A stretch of DNA of 64,000 bases, taken from the NCBI RefSeq assembly GCF_014193655.1, contig NZ_JACHZQ010000005.1:558001-622000 (forward strand), read 5' to 3'. This DNA is from Rhizobium sp. BK313 (GTDB lineage Bacteria; Pseudomonadota; Alphaproteobacteria; Rhizobiales; Rhizobiaceae). The notes below the pieces were generated by a model that was given only the letters and a program-made list of their open reading frames with translations, was not told where the DNA came from and made no database searches. The position numbers and the translations under genes are program-made. The number at the start of each line of letters is the position of its first letter. The stretch's first letter is position 1. Below are positions 43,188-52,500 of this stretch, piece by piece.

Positions 43188-43670
43188 ATGCGGATAGGTC
43201 TTTTTGCCGTGGGACGGTTGAAAACCGGCCCTGAAAAGGATCTTGCGGCCCGTTATCTCGACCGTTTCGCCAAGGCTGGTCCAGCAATCGGCCTCGAACT
43301 GGCGCGTATGACCGAGGTCGGCGAAAGCCGCGCATCCAACGGCGAGACGCGCAAGCGTGAAGAGGCCGTCCTGCTGCAGAAAGCGCATCCGGAAGGCGGC
43401 GTTCTCATCCTCCTCGACGAGCGCGGCAAGGCTCTGGACAGCGAAGCCTTTGCCGCTTTGCTTGGTACGTACCGCGACCAGGGCAAGCGCGACCTGACGC
43501 TCGCCATCGGCGGTGCCGACGGTCTCGATCCCAGCCTTTACGACAAGGCCGACGCCACCATCTGCCTGGGCAAAATGACCTGGCCGCATCAGCTTGTGCG
43601 CATTCTGATCGCCGAACAGCTCTACCGCGCCGTCACGATTCTGTCCGGGCATCCCTACCATCGGGCTTGA
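43188..43670 (+). CDS. rlmH: 23S rRNA (pseudouridine1915-N3)-methyltransferase
   Basis: A 160-residue SPOUT methyltransferase RlmH, which methylates pseudouridine 1915 of 23S rRNA. It begins MRIGLFAVGRLKTGPEKDLA, has the knot sequence LTLAIGGADGLDPSL and the end MTWPHQLVRILIAEQLYRA. ATG 43188 is preceded by GGGAGCGGGA. It follows rsfS by 115 bp, the common rsfS-rlmH order. Confidence 0.96.
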   Translation: MRIGLFAVGRLKTGPEKDLAARYLDRFAKAGPAIGLELARMTEVGESRASNGETRKREEAVLLQKAHPEGGVLILLDERGKALDSEAFAALLGTYRDQGKRDLTLAIGGADGLDPSLYDKADATICLGKMTWPHQLVRILIAEQLYRAVTILSGHPYHRA

Positions 43671-43852
43671 TGTTCCGCTGCCGAGATCGAAACACTCGAA
43701 AACAGTTTGGCTTTCGGGTATTTTGCGTTAACGGAACGCTCACACAGGCGTGTTTTGATTCCCGCCGCAAAATTGATGATGCTTTCTGGGTAATCGCAGT
43801 AAATCGGCTTGATTTTCACGCGATGTAAAGGGACCAAGCCCAAACCGACTGG

Positions 43853-45340
43853 ATGAGAAAAACCCCGCCCACCCTTTCCCGCCTGTTGCTGCCGTCCTTA
43901 GCAGTGTGTTTTGGCATGGGTGTCTATGTTGAAAGTCCGTTTCAGTTTCGGGACATGGCCCTGGCGCAGGAAGATGACGGCGCATCACCCGCGCCAGCGC
44001 AGACCCCAGCGCAGACCAAGGACGATCAGCCTGTCGTCACCTCGACCGCACCATCGACACAGCCGGCCGGGCAAGCACCCGACCCGGCCGCCGATCTCGC
44101 CCGGAAGCGCGATCAGACGCGCGCCGAGCTGGAGGAATTGTCAAAGACGATCAGCCTCTCCTCCGACAAGACGAAGGCACTGGAAGACAGCATCGCCTCG
44201 CTCGACAAAAGCACCGCCAGCCTGCGTCAGGCTCTGATCGACAGCGCTGCCCGCCGAAGGGACATGGACCGCAAGATTCAGCAGAGCGAGAAGACGTTGA
44301 CCGATCTCGCGGTCAAGGAAGACAATATCCGCAGATCGTTGCACGAGCGCCGCGGGTTGCTGGCCGAAGTTCTCGGTGCACTGGAACGCATGGGCCGCAA
44401 CCCGCCGCCGGCACTCCTGGTGACACCAGACGATGCGCTTGCTTCCGTGCGCAGCGCCATCCTGCTCGGCGCCGTCGTTCCCGGCATGCGCAAGGAGACG
44501 GATAAACTCGTCGCCGACCTTACCGATCTTACCAAGCTGCATGCCGCCACGGCTGCCGAAAAGGCCGATCTCACCGCCACCATGACCAACAGTCTGGAGG
44601 AAGAACGGCGCATGGACCTGCTGATCGCCGAAAACGACAAGCACAGCCATGAAAATGCCGAGGAACTGGACGCCGAGCGCAAGCGCTCCGAAGAATTGGC
44701 GGGCCAGGCGACCAGTCTCGAAGGCCTCGTCGCGTCGCTGGAAAGCCAGATCGGCTCGGTGCGCGATGCCGCTGCCGCCGCCCGGGCGGAAGAGGCCCGC
44801 CGGGAGCAGATGACCGACCAGCAGCGCGACCAGGCCAAGGCCCTGGCCGAAAACGGTGTGCCCGATAAAAACCGCATTGCGCCCGCATATCCGTTTTCCG
44901 ACCTCAAACAGAAATTGGAGCTGCCTGTGGCGGGTGATATTCTCCGCCAGTTCGGCGACGATGACGGAACGGGACATACGGCGATGGGCATGACCGTCGC
45001 GACTGGCCCCGACGCGCTCGTCACCGCGCCTGCCGATGGGACGGTCGTTTACGCGGGCGCGTTTCGCAGCTACGGTCAGATGGTTATTTTGGATACGGGC
45101 GACGGCTATCACATGGTGCTGTCGGGAATGGACGCGATCAAGACGCGTCTCGGCAAATTTGTCTTCGCTGGCGAGCCGCTCGCTGTGATGGGCGAAAAAA
45201 GAGTCGCGAGCGCGACTGCATTGGCGCTGGAAACGGATCGGCCAACGCTCTACATTGAATTTCGAAAAGATGGGAAACCGGTCGATTCTCGGCCTTGGTG
45301 GACCTCCAAAGACACTGGAAAGGCACGCAATGATTCGTAG
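43853..45340 (+). CDS. Murein hydrolase activator, EnvC-like (M23 family)
   Basis: A 495-residue periplasmic protein. A signal or anchor helix near residues 8-26 is followed by long coiled coils (residues 80-160 and 230-325) and a C-terminal LytM/M23 domain (about 360-475). The metal ligands of active M23 enzymes are not all evident (GYHMVLSGMD is kept, but LYIEFRKDGKPVD lacks the usual second HxH). It is therefore more likely an activator of amidases in division than a peptidase. Its stop lies inside the start of ctpA. Confidence 0.88.
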   Translation: MRKTPPTLSRLLLPSLAVCFGMGVYVESPFQFRDMALAQEDDGASPAPAQTPAQTKDDQPVVTSTAPSTQPAGQAPDPAADLARKRDQTRAELEELSKTISLSSDKTKALEDSIASLDKSTASLRQALIDSAARRRDMDRKIQQSEKTLTDLAVKEDNIRRSLHERRGLLAEVLGALERMGRNPPPALLVTPDDALASVRSAILLGAVVPGMRKETDKLVADLTDLTKLHAATAAEKADLTATMTNSLEEERRMDLLIAENDKHSHENAEELDAERKRSEELAGQATSLEGLVASLESQIGSVRDAAAAARAEEARREQMTDQQRDQAKALAENGVPDKNRIAPAYPFSDLKQKLELPVAGDILRQFGDDDGTGHTAMGMTVATGPDALVTAPADGTVVYAGAFRSYGQMVILDTGDGYHMVLSGMDAIKTRLGKFVFAGEPLAVMGEKRVASATALALETDRPTLYIEFRKDGKPVDSRPWWTSKDTGKARNDS

Positions 45341-46658
45341 GGCTTCTCTTGTTCTCGTTGGCGCATTGATGGGTGCGACCGCGATGAGCGTCATCTACAC
45401 GGCCGTGGTGCCGGCGGAAGCCGCTGGCGCTTCCACGTACAAGGAATTGTCGATTTTCGGCGATGTCTTTGAACGTGTGCGTGCTCAGTACGTAACGCCA
45501 CCCCAGGAAGACAAGCTCATCGAAGCCGCCATCAACGGCATGCTGACCTCGTTGGACCCGCATTCGAGCTACATGAATGCCAAGGACGCCGAAGACATGC
45601 GCACCCAGACCAAGGGTGAATTCGGCGGTCTCGGCATCGAAGTGACGATGGATAACGACCTGGTCAAGGTCATCACCCCGATCGACGATACGCCCGCTGC
45701 CAAGGCCGGTGTTCTCGCCGGCGACTACATCACCGCCATCGATGGCCAGTCTGTACGCGGCCTGAAGCTGGAAGACGCCGTCGAGAAGATGCGCGGCGCC
45801 GTCAAGACGCCGATCAAGCTGACGCTGATGCGCAAGGGCGCCGACAAGCCGATCGAACTCACGATCATCCGTGATGTGATCGCTGTTGCCGCCGTGAAGT
45901 CGCGTGAAGAAGGCGGTGACGTCGGTTATCTCCGCATTATCTCCTTCACCGAAAAGACCACGCCGGACCTTGAGGCCGCGATCGCCAAGATCAAGAAGGA
46001 TATTCCGGCCGATAAGCTGAAGGGCTATGTCCTCGACCTGCGCCTTAATCCGGGCGGCCTGCTCGACCAGGCGATCAACGTTGCCGACGATGTGCTGGAG
46101 CGCGGCGAAGTCGTCTCCACCCGCGGCCGCAATCCGGACGAAACCCGCCGCTTCAACGCCGGCCCGGGTGACCTGACCGACGGGAAGCCGATCATTGTGC
46201 TGATCAACGGCGGTTCGGCTTCGGCTTCGGAAATCGTCGCCGGTGCCTTGCAGGATCTGCGCCGTGCCACCGTTCTCGGCACCCAGTCCTTCGGCAAGGG
46301 CTCCGTGCAGACCATCATCCCGCTTGGCGATGGCAACGGTGCGCTGCGTCTGACGACAGCACTTTATTACACGCCATCGGGCCGTTCGATCCAGGGCACC
46401 GGCATCACGCCTGACATCAAGGTCGACGAGCCGCTGCCCGACGATCTGAAGGGCAAGCTGGTGACCGAAGGCGAATCCAGCCTGCCGGGCCACATCAAGG
46501 GCCAGAGCGAAACCGACCAGGGTTCCGGCTCCGCCGCCTATGTGCCGCCGGATCCGAAGGACGATGTTCAGCTCAACTACGCGCTTGACCTATTGCGCGG
46601 CGCAAAGACGGACCCGTCCTTCCCGCCGAACCCGGAAAAGGCAGTTTCCGCGAAATAA
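45330..46658 (+). CDS. ctpA: S41-family carboxy-terminal processing peptidase
   Basis: A 442-residue CtpA: signal peptide (residues 1-32), then a PDZ domain (about 85-170, with FGGLGIEVTMDNDLVKVITP). The S41 serine protease core has the nucleophile in GGSASASEIV and the catalytic lysine in GTQSFGKGSVQT. It trims periplasmic or outer-membrane proteins at the C-terminus. ATG 45330 overlaps the stop of the EnvC-like gene; the pair is conserved in this order in Rhizobiaceae. An intrinsic terminator follows. Confidence 0.95.
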   Translation: MIRRASLVLVGALMGATAMSVIYTAVVPAEAAGASTYKELSIFGDVFERVRAQYVTPPQEDKLIEAAINGMLTSLDPHSSYMNAKDAEDMRTQTKGEFGGLGIEVTMDNDLVKVITPIDDTPAAKAGVLAGDYITAIDGQSVRGLKLEDAVEKMRGAVKTPIKLTLMRKGADKPIELTIIRDVIAVAAVKSREEGGDVGYLRIISFTEKTTPDLEAAIAKIKKDIPADKLKGYVLDLRLNPGGLLDQAINVADDVLERGEVVSTRGRNPDETRRFNAGPGDLTDGKPIIVLINGGSASASEIVAGALQDLRRATVLGTQSFGKGSVQTIIPLGDGNGALRLTTALYYTPSGRSIQGTGITPDIKVDEPLPDDLKGKLVTEGESSLPGHIKGQSETDQGSGSAAYVPPDPKDDVQLNYALDLLRGAKTDPSFPPNPEKAVSAK

Positions 46659-46665
46659 GGAAACG

Positions 46666-46696
46666 GCGCCGGGCTGGAAACAGACCCGGCGCTTTC
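46666..46696 (+). terminator. Intrinsic terminator after ctpA
   Basis: GCGCCGGG (46666-46673) pairs perfectly with CCCGGCGC (46685-46692) around an 11-base loop, then TTTC. It lies eight bases after the ctpA stop. The T-run is short. Confidence 0.7.
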
Positions 46697-46699
46697 ATA

Positions 46700-46850
46700 T
46701 CCGGAGCGAGGTGATTTATCTCATCTCGCTCTAACTATTTGAATAAGTGCGATCTTATTCGAAATCCATTTTGGATCATGCTTGGGTTTTTTGAATACGG
46801 AGCATCCTCTCCGCTTTGATGGCTGCACATGAAAGCGGAATGCTCTGGGG
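46700..46850. repeat. Rhizobial intergenic mosaic repeat (RIME-like)
   Basis: A run of palindromes: GAGCGAG and CTCGCTC bracketing 46704-46731, GAATAAG-TGCGAT-CTTATTC at about 46741-46760, then a segment ending TGAAAGCGGAATGCTCTGG. That last motif recurs, slightly changed, at 60703-60723 before the parS site. The pattern resembles dispersed palindromic elements of Rhizobium chromosomes. Confidence 0.5.
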
Positions 46851-46884
46851 GCGGACAGCTTCCCGCTTGGGGTGGATACGGACT

Positions 46885-48072
46885 TTGGGAACGGATTTGC
46901 ATGCACCGCTGGGCCAGAACCGCGGCCCTGGCCGCAAACGGCGTCATCCGCCCTTCGGGCGCATCCTTGCCGGCTTCTGCCTGATCGCGATCGCCAGTTT
47001 TTCCCTCTATTCGGCGCTACTGCGCGATAACCTTCAGAAAACTCCACCTGTCGAGACAGCCGAGAAGACCACACCACCGCCGGCGGCGGTGGCCGAAAAG
47101 CCGGCCACCAACAATCAGACGGGCCTGACACAGGTCGATCCGCAGTCCGGGGCCGATACGCATCGCATCGTCACCAGCGATGGTTCTGTCGTGACGATGT
47201 TCAGTCCGAACTCGCGTGACGGCAACGGCCCAGTGCTGATAAACGCCAATCAGGTCGGTCAGGATCCGCGCATGGCGGCAACGCCGAACGACAGCCTGCT
47301 GGAGGACTCGCCCTTCGGCAAACTGCCGATCACGGCGCCGAGCGGGCTGAGACCGATGGACCAATATGCGAGGCCCTGGTCCGGCGCCCGCGGCACGCGC
47401 GTTGCCATCGTCGTCAGCGGCCTCGGCCTCAGCCAGACCGGTACGCAACGCGCCATCGAGAAGCTGCCCGAGGAGATCACGCTCGCCTTTGCCGCCACGG
47501 GCAATAGCCTGCAGCGCTGGATGCAGGAGGCGCGGCGCGGCGGCCATGAAATCCTGCTCCAGGTGCCTTTCGAACCGTTCGACTATCCCGGAAACAATCC
47601 CGGACCGGATACCCTGTTGACCTCGCAGCCCGCGGCCAAGAATATCGAAGACCTGCACAAGGCCATGGGCGAGATCACCAATTATACCGGCGTGATGAAC
47701 TATCTCGGCGGACGGTTTCTTTCGAATGCCGACGCTATGGAGCCTGTCATGCGCGATATTGGCAAGCGCGGCCTACTGTTCCTTGATGACGGCTCCTCGG
47801 CGCAGTCCAAATCCGGCACCGTCGCCAAGGCGCTGGAGGTGCCGCATGCTTTTGCCGACGTACAGCTCGACGGAGAATTGCAGCAGGATGCCATCCTGAA
47901 GAAACTTGATGAGCTGGAACGCATCGCACGCCGCAACGGTTCGGCGATCGGCGTTGCGGCCGCTTTCGACGAGAGCGTCGATGCCATCAGTAAATGGAGC
48001 GAGGAAGCAGCCATGCGCGGTATCGAGATCGTTGCCGTCTCCGCTCTCGCCGACGACCCCAAACATCCCTGA
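46885..48072 (+). CDS. Divergent polysaccharide deacetylase family protein
   Basis: A 395-residue protein. An N-terminal basic stretch leads into one membrane helix (about residues 28-46), then a Pro/Thr/Gln-rich linker and the divergent deacetylase domain (about 165-390). This domain carries VAIVVSGLGLSQTGTQRAIE, ILLQVPFEPFDYPGNNPGPD and LLFLDDGSSA. The catalytic Asp/His of active NodB enzymes is only partly kept. TTG 46885 (MGTDLHAPLGQ) is preferred over ATG 46819 because the codons between fall in repeat DNA. It commonly sits between ctpA and rppH. Confidence 0.85.
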   Translation: MGTDLHAPLGQNRGPGRKRRHPPFGRILAGFCLIAIASFSLYSALLRDNLQKTPPVETAEKTTPPPAAVAEKPATNNQTGLTQVDPQSGADTHRIVTSDGSVVTMFSPNSRDGNGPVLINANQVGQDPRMAATPNDSLLEDSPFGKLPITAPSGLRPMDQYARPWSGARGTRVAIVVSGLGLSQTGTQRAIEKLPEEITLAFAATGNSLQRWMQEARRGGHEILLQVPFEPFDYPGNNPGPDTLLTSQPAAKNIEDLHKAMGEITNYTGVMNYLGGRFLSNADAMEPVMRDIGKRGLLFLDDGSSAQSKSGTVAKALEVPHAFADVQLDGELQQDAILKKLDELERIARRNGSAIGVAAAFDESVDAISKWSEEAAMRGIEIVAVSALADDPKHP

Positions 48073-48088
48073 GCCTTAGAGGATAACC

Positions 48089-48628
48089 ATGAGCAAGAGC
48101 CATCAACCCCTCAGAGCTGAAGACCTGCCCTATCGTCCCTGCGTCGGCATCATGGTGCTCAATCGCGAGGGGTTGGTCTGGTCCGGTAGGCGCATTCCGA
48201 TCGGTAATTCCGAATATGATGGCTCGCCGCAGCTCTGGCAGATGCCGCAAGGCGGCATCGATAAGGACGAGGACCCGCTGGAGGCGGCCTATCGCGAGCT
48301 CTACGAAGAGACCGGCATGAAGACCGTGACGCTCTTGGCCGAAGCGAAGGACTGGATCAACTACGATCTGCCGCCGCAGTTGATTGGCATCGGCCTCAAG
48401 GGAAAATTCCGCGGCCAGACCCAGCGCTGGTTTGCCTTCCGCTTCGACGGCGACGAAAGCGAAATCGCCATCAATCCGCCGCCAGGCGGCCACGAGCCGG
48501 AGTTTGACGCCTGGGAATGGAAGCCGATGGCGGAGCTGCCCGGCCTGATCGTCGCCTTCAAACGGTCGGTCTACGAACAAGTCGTCGCCGAATTCCAGCA
48601 TCTGGCGGGTCTGGAGACCGACGACTGA
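48089..48628 (+). CDS. rppH: RNA pyrophosphohydrolase
   Basis: A 179-residue Nudix enzyme that removes pyrophosphate from mRNA 5' ends and so starts decay. The Nudix box is GGIDKDEDPLEAAYRELYEE followed by TGM; WQMPQGG and FRGQTQRWFAFRF are RppH-specific. AGAGGA stands 7-12 bases before the ATG. It follows the deacetylase gene by 16 bp and is probably cotranscribed. Confidence 0.96.
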   Translation: MSKSHQPLRAEDLPYRPCVGIMVLNREGLVWSGRRIPIGNSEYDGSPQLWQMPQGGIDKDEDPLEAAYRELYEETGMKTVTLLAEAKDWINYDLPPQLIGIGLKGKFRGQTQRWFAFRFDGDESEIAINPPPGGHEPEFDAWEWKPMAELPGLIVAFKRSVYEQVVAEFQHLAGLETDD

Positions 48629-48635
48629 TCGCAGT

Positions 48636-48657
48636 CCGGCCGCCTTTCGGCGGCCGG
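48636..48657. terminator. Hairpin between convergent rppH and bfr
   Basis: CCGGCCGCC-TTTC-GGCGGCCGG is a perfect 9-bp GC stem with a 4-base loop, eight bases after the rppH stop and facing the bfr stop. Neither side has a T-run, so termination may depend on other factors. Confidence 0.55.
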
Positions 48658-48671
48658 TACAAAAACCCGAA

Positions 48672-49157
48672 TTATTCCGCAGAATCAGCCGAATCGGCGT
48701 TGAGCTGGCCGTATTTGGTCTCGCCGATCTTTTCAAGCAGGCCGATCTGGGTTTCCAGGAAGTCGATATGGCCTTCCTCGTCCGCAAGCAGCTCTTCGAA
48801 GAGCTTCATCGAGACATAATCGCCGGCGTCATGACAGATGTCGCGCGACTTCTTGTAGGCCGTGCGGGCATCATATTCGCCGGCGAGATCGGCTTCCAAC
48901 ACTTCCTTGACATTCTGACCGATGCGCAGCGGCGCCAGCGTCTGCAGGTTTGGATGTCCCTCAAGAAAGATGATCCGAGCGACGAGACGATCGGCGTGAT
49001 GCATCTCTTCAATGGATTCCGCACGTTCCTTCTTGGCAAGCTTGGTATAGCCCCAATCTTCCAGAAGCCGATAATGAACCCAATATTGATTGACTGCACC
49101 GAGTTCGAGAAACAGCGCCTCGTTAAGCCGCTCGATGACTTTTTTGTCGCCTTTCAA
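48672..49157 (-). CDS. bfr: Bacterioferritin
   Basis: A 161-residue heme-containing iron store. Ferroxidase residues are visible: Glu in NEALFLELGAVNQYWVHYRL, ESIEEMHHADRLVARIIFLE (Glu, His and the heme-axial region) and FEELLADEEGHIDFLETQ. The start is TTG 49157 with AGGAG eight bases upstream. The start lies 35 bases inside the end of the bfd gene, so the two are coupled; Bfd supplies electrons that release iron from Bfr. Confidence 0.95.
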   Translation of the reverse strand: MKGDKKVIERLNEALFLELGAVNQYWVHYRLLEDWGYTKLAKKERAESIEEMHHADRLVARIIFLEGHPNLQTLAPLRIGQNVKEVLEADLAGEYDARTAYKKSRDICHDAGDYVSMKLFEELLADEEGHIDFLETQIGLLEKIGETKYGQLNADSADSAE

Positions 49158-49434
49158 TGTCCGCTCTCCTATTTTCTTCGTGGAATTTTTTCAAGCGTGA
49201 CATGAAATCAAATATTTCCGCCTCCGTCGAGTGGCGGCGGGCATGATAGTCCTCGGTCGTCTGGATAATGATGTCGACAACATTCGGGAAACAGCCGCAG
49301 CAACGGCCGCGTTTCGACATGGCGTGATAGACCTTGGAGGGGACGATGAGCTGCCAACAATCCTGATCGAGGAGCTCGGTGATGACCTCCCGGATTTCTT
49401 TGTCGGTGATGTAATTACAACTGCAAACCAGCAT
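49123..49434 (-). CDS. bfd: Bacterioferritin-associated ferredoxin
   Basis: A 103-residue (2Fe-2S)-binding Bfd protein. Cysteines sit in MLVCSCNYITDKEI (C-x-C) and GRCCGCFPN (C-x2-C region), the BFD cluster pattern. The C-terminal 40 residues (RRHSTEAEIFDFMSRLKKF onwards) exceed the E. coli protein (64 aa) and overlap the bfr start. It reduces heme in bacterioferritin for iron release. No canonical Irr or RirA site could be assigned upstream. Confidence 0.9.
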   Translation of the reverse strand: MLVCSCNYITDKEIREVITELLDQDCWQLIVPSKVYHAMSKRGRCCGCFPNVVDIIIQTTEDYHARRHSTEAEIFDFMSRLKKFHEENRRADIERRQKSHRAA

Positions 49435-49575
49435 TCTTCGCTCAGCCCGTCAAACATGACATCTGCTGTCTTGTTATCTGCGAAAGAAGACGGTCTTTGT
49501 CAAGAAAGAATCGATTCATTTTTTATTGAGCCAAACCGAACGGGTCACTTCAGTGTGAGGTGCGGCCCCTGCGTA

Positions 49576-52500
49576 TCAATGGAAGTTACGGCCTCGCGGC
49601 ATGACGCTTGCTGTCCCAGTGATATCGCTGCGGCCATCTGCCGCTATCTCGGCGGCCTGCTCCCGCGCCGACCGGCTTGCCTCGTCGAGCCGCTTCTTTT
49701 GCCGATGATCCATGGTCGGACGCAAGGCCTCATCTGCCCGGTCACTGACGCCGAAACGCCTGGTTTCGCGTTGCAGCAGACCCAGCGCCGGGGTCATGTC
49801 CTCGATATAATCGACCACCACATGGATGACGCCGCTTTCGCTCTGCAGACGGCCACGAATCTTGACCAGCCGGGCGCTCATGACGATGGCGCGGTATTTC
49901 TCAAACATTTTCGGCCAGACGATCGCATTGGCAACGCCAGTCTCGTCTTCCAGCGTCATGAAGATCACCCCATTCGCCGATCCCGGCCGCTGGCGCACCA
50001 GCACCAGCCCGGCGACCGTCACCATCCGTCCATCAGGAACACTGGGCAAATCCCGGTTCTGCATGATGCCGATATTGGAGAGATCCGCACGCAGGAAGGA
50101 AAGCGGATGCGCCTTCAGCGACAGCGAGAGATAGCGATAATCCTCGATCACCTGCTCGCCGGGCAGCATTTCCGGCAGGGAGACCGCAGGCTCGACCTGC
50201 AGATCGGCGCGGTCGGCAAGATCGAAGAGAGGGAGCTTCTCGGCGGCACTGCCCACGTCCAGCGCCCTGACAGCCCATAGAGCCTCGCGACGGCCAAGCC
50301 CGATCGAACGGAAAGCATCGGCATCGGCCAGGCGCTCGATATCGGACTTGGCAAGGCCGGAGCGCAACCAGAGATCGCGCACGGAGGTGTAGCCGGAACC
50401 GCGATTGGCTACCAGCTTCTCTGTCATGTCGTCTTCCGACAGCCCTTTGACCTGCAGGAAGCCGAGACGGACCGCCCGTCTCGTCCTGATCACTTCCCGC
50501 ATCGACGCATGGCGCGGCTCAATCGCATCCCTGTCGAAGGGCGCCTCTTCCAAAAGCGATTCCCATTCCGATCTATTGATATCCACCGGCCGCATCTCGA
50601 CGCCATGCTCGCGCGCATCGCGCACGAGCTGCGCCGGCGCATAAAAACCCATTGGCTGCGAATTCAGCAGCGCCGCGCAGAAGACATCGGGATAATAAGC
50701 CTTCATCCAGGCGGAAGCGTAGACGAGGAGAGCGAAGGAGGCCGCGTGGCTTTCCGGAAAACCATATTCGCCGAAACCCTTGATCTGCTCGAAGCAGTTT
50801 TTGGCGAATTCTCGCTTATACCCCCTCGCGACCATGCCTTCGACCATCTTCTCCTCGAACTTATGGATCGTTCCAGTCCGCTTGAAAGTCGCCATCGCCC
50901 GACGCAACTTGTCGGCCTCAGCGGGCGTAAACCCGGCAGCCGTGATTGCGATCTGCATGGCTTGTTCCTGGAATAGGGGAACACCCAGCGTTCGTTCCAG
51001 AACCAACTCCAGTTCCTTGCTCGGATAGTCGAGAGGTTTCCCCGCGCGATCAGCCTCCCGCCGCTTGAGATAGGGATGCACCATGTTGCCTTGGATCGGT
51101 CCCGGTCGAACGATCGCCACCTCGATGACCAGATCGTAGAATTTGCGTGGCTTGAGGCGCGGCAGCATGCTCATCTGCGCCCGGCTTTCGATCTGGAAGA
51201 CGCCGATCGTGTCGGCACGGCAGATCATGTCATAGACCGGCACGCCATCGGGGTGATTGGCGTTGCCGAGATCGGCCAGCTCCTTCTTCACATCATAATG
51301 CAGCAGAAGCAGCTCGAAAGCCTTGGCGAGGCAGGTCAGCATGCCCAAGGCCAGAACATCGATCTTCAGAATATTGAGACTATCGAGATCGTCCTTATTC
51401 CACTCGATCATGTAGCGATCGTCCATCGCCGTATGCATGATCGGCACGACCTCATCCAGCCTGTCCCTGGTGATGACGAAGCCGCCGACATGCTGGGTGA
51501 GGTGACGCGGAAAACCCATCAGCGTCGTGGCATAGGAGAGAACGCGCTGCGTCGTCCGATCCCTGAGATCGAGGCCGGCAACCTTCGCCTCGCGTTCGGA
51601 CAATTCTTCCGTCGACCAGCCCCAGACACCGCTCGCCAGGGCCGACTGCACATCTTCGGACAGACCGAAGGCCTTAGCCACCTCGCGGCCGGCCGAGCGC
51701 GCGCGATAACTAGTGACTGCCGCCGTCAGTCCGGCATGCTCTTTGTTGTAATGCCTGTAGATATACTGAATGACCTCTTCGCGCTTCTCATGCTCGAAAT
51801 CGACGTCGATATCCGGCGGCTCTTCCCGCTCCGTCGAGATGAAGCGCTCGAACAAAAGCGTCGTGATCTCCGGATTGACCTCGGTAATTCGAAGACAATA
51901 GCAGACCGTGGAATTGGCGGCGGAACCGCGGCCCTGGCACAGGATATTCTCATTGCGGGCATATTCCATGATGCGGTGCACCGTCAGGAAATAAGGCTCG
52001 TACTGCCTCTGCTTGATCAGATCGAGTTCATAGTCGATCTGCTTGGCGACCTTCGGTGGAATACCATGAGGATAACGCCATTTGGCACCCGCCCGTGTCA
52101 GCCGCTCCAGCGTTTCCGAGACAGTCTCACCCGAAACGCTCTCATCAGGATAATTATGCTTCAGCTCATCCAGCGAAAAAGACAGCCGGCTAAAAAACTT
52201 CTGCGTATTGGCGATAGCTTTCGGATAGTTTTTAAAAAGGCGCGCCATCTCGGCCCCACCCTTCAGATAGCGTTCGGCATTGGCCGCCAGCTTGAAACCG
52301 GCCTCGGCGATCGGCACATGCTCGCGGATCGAAACGACGATGTCGGCAAGCGGCTTGCGTTCGGTTGCGTGATAGAGCGGCTGGTTGCTGGCGATCAGCC
52401 GCACCCCATTGCGTAACGCCAAGATGGAGAGAGTGGCAAAGACCAGCCGATCCTGCCCGTCATAAGCAGGCGACAAGACCATATGAAGCTTCCTGCCGAA

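Noticed and set aside
49440..49560. Possible iron-responsive (Irr/RirA) operator upstream of bfd
   Set aside because: Regulation by iron is expected, but no sequence here matches the ICE or IRO consensus well enough.
49231..50280. Plus-strand frame of 349 codons
   Set aside because: It runs antisense to bfd and dnaE2, both clear genes.
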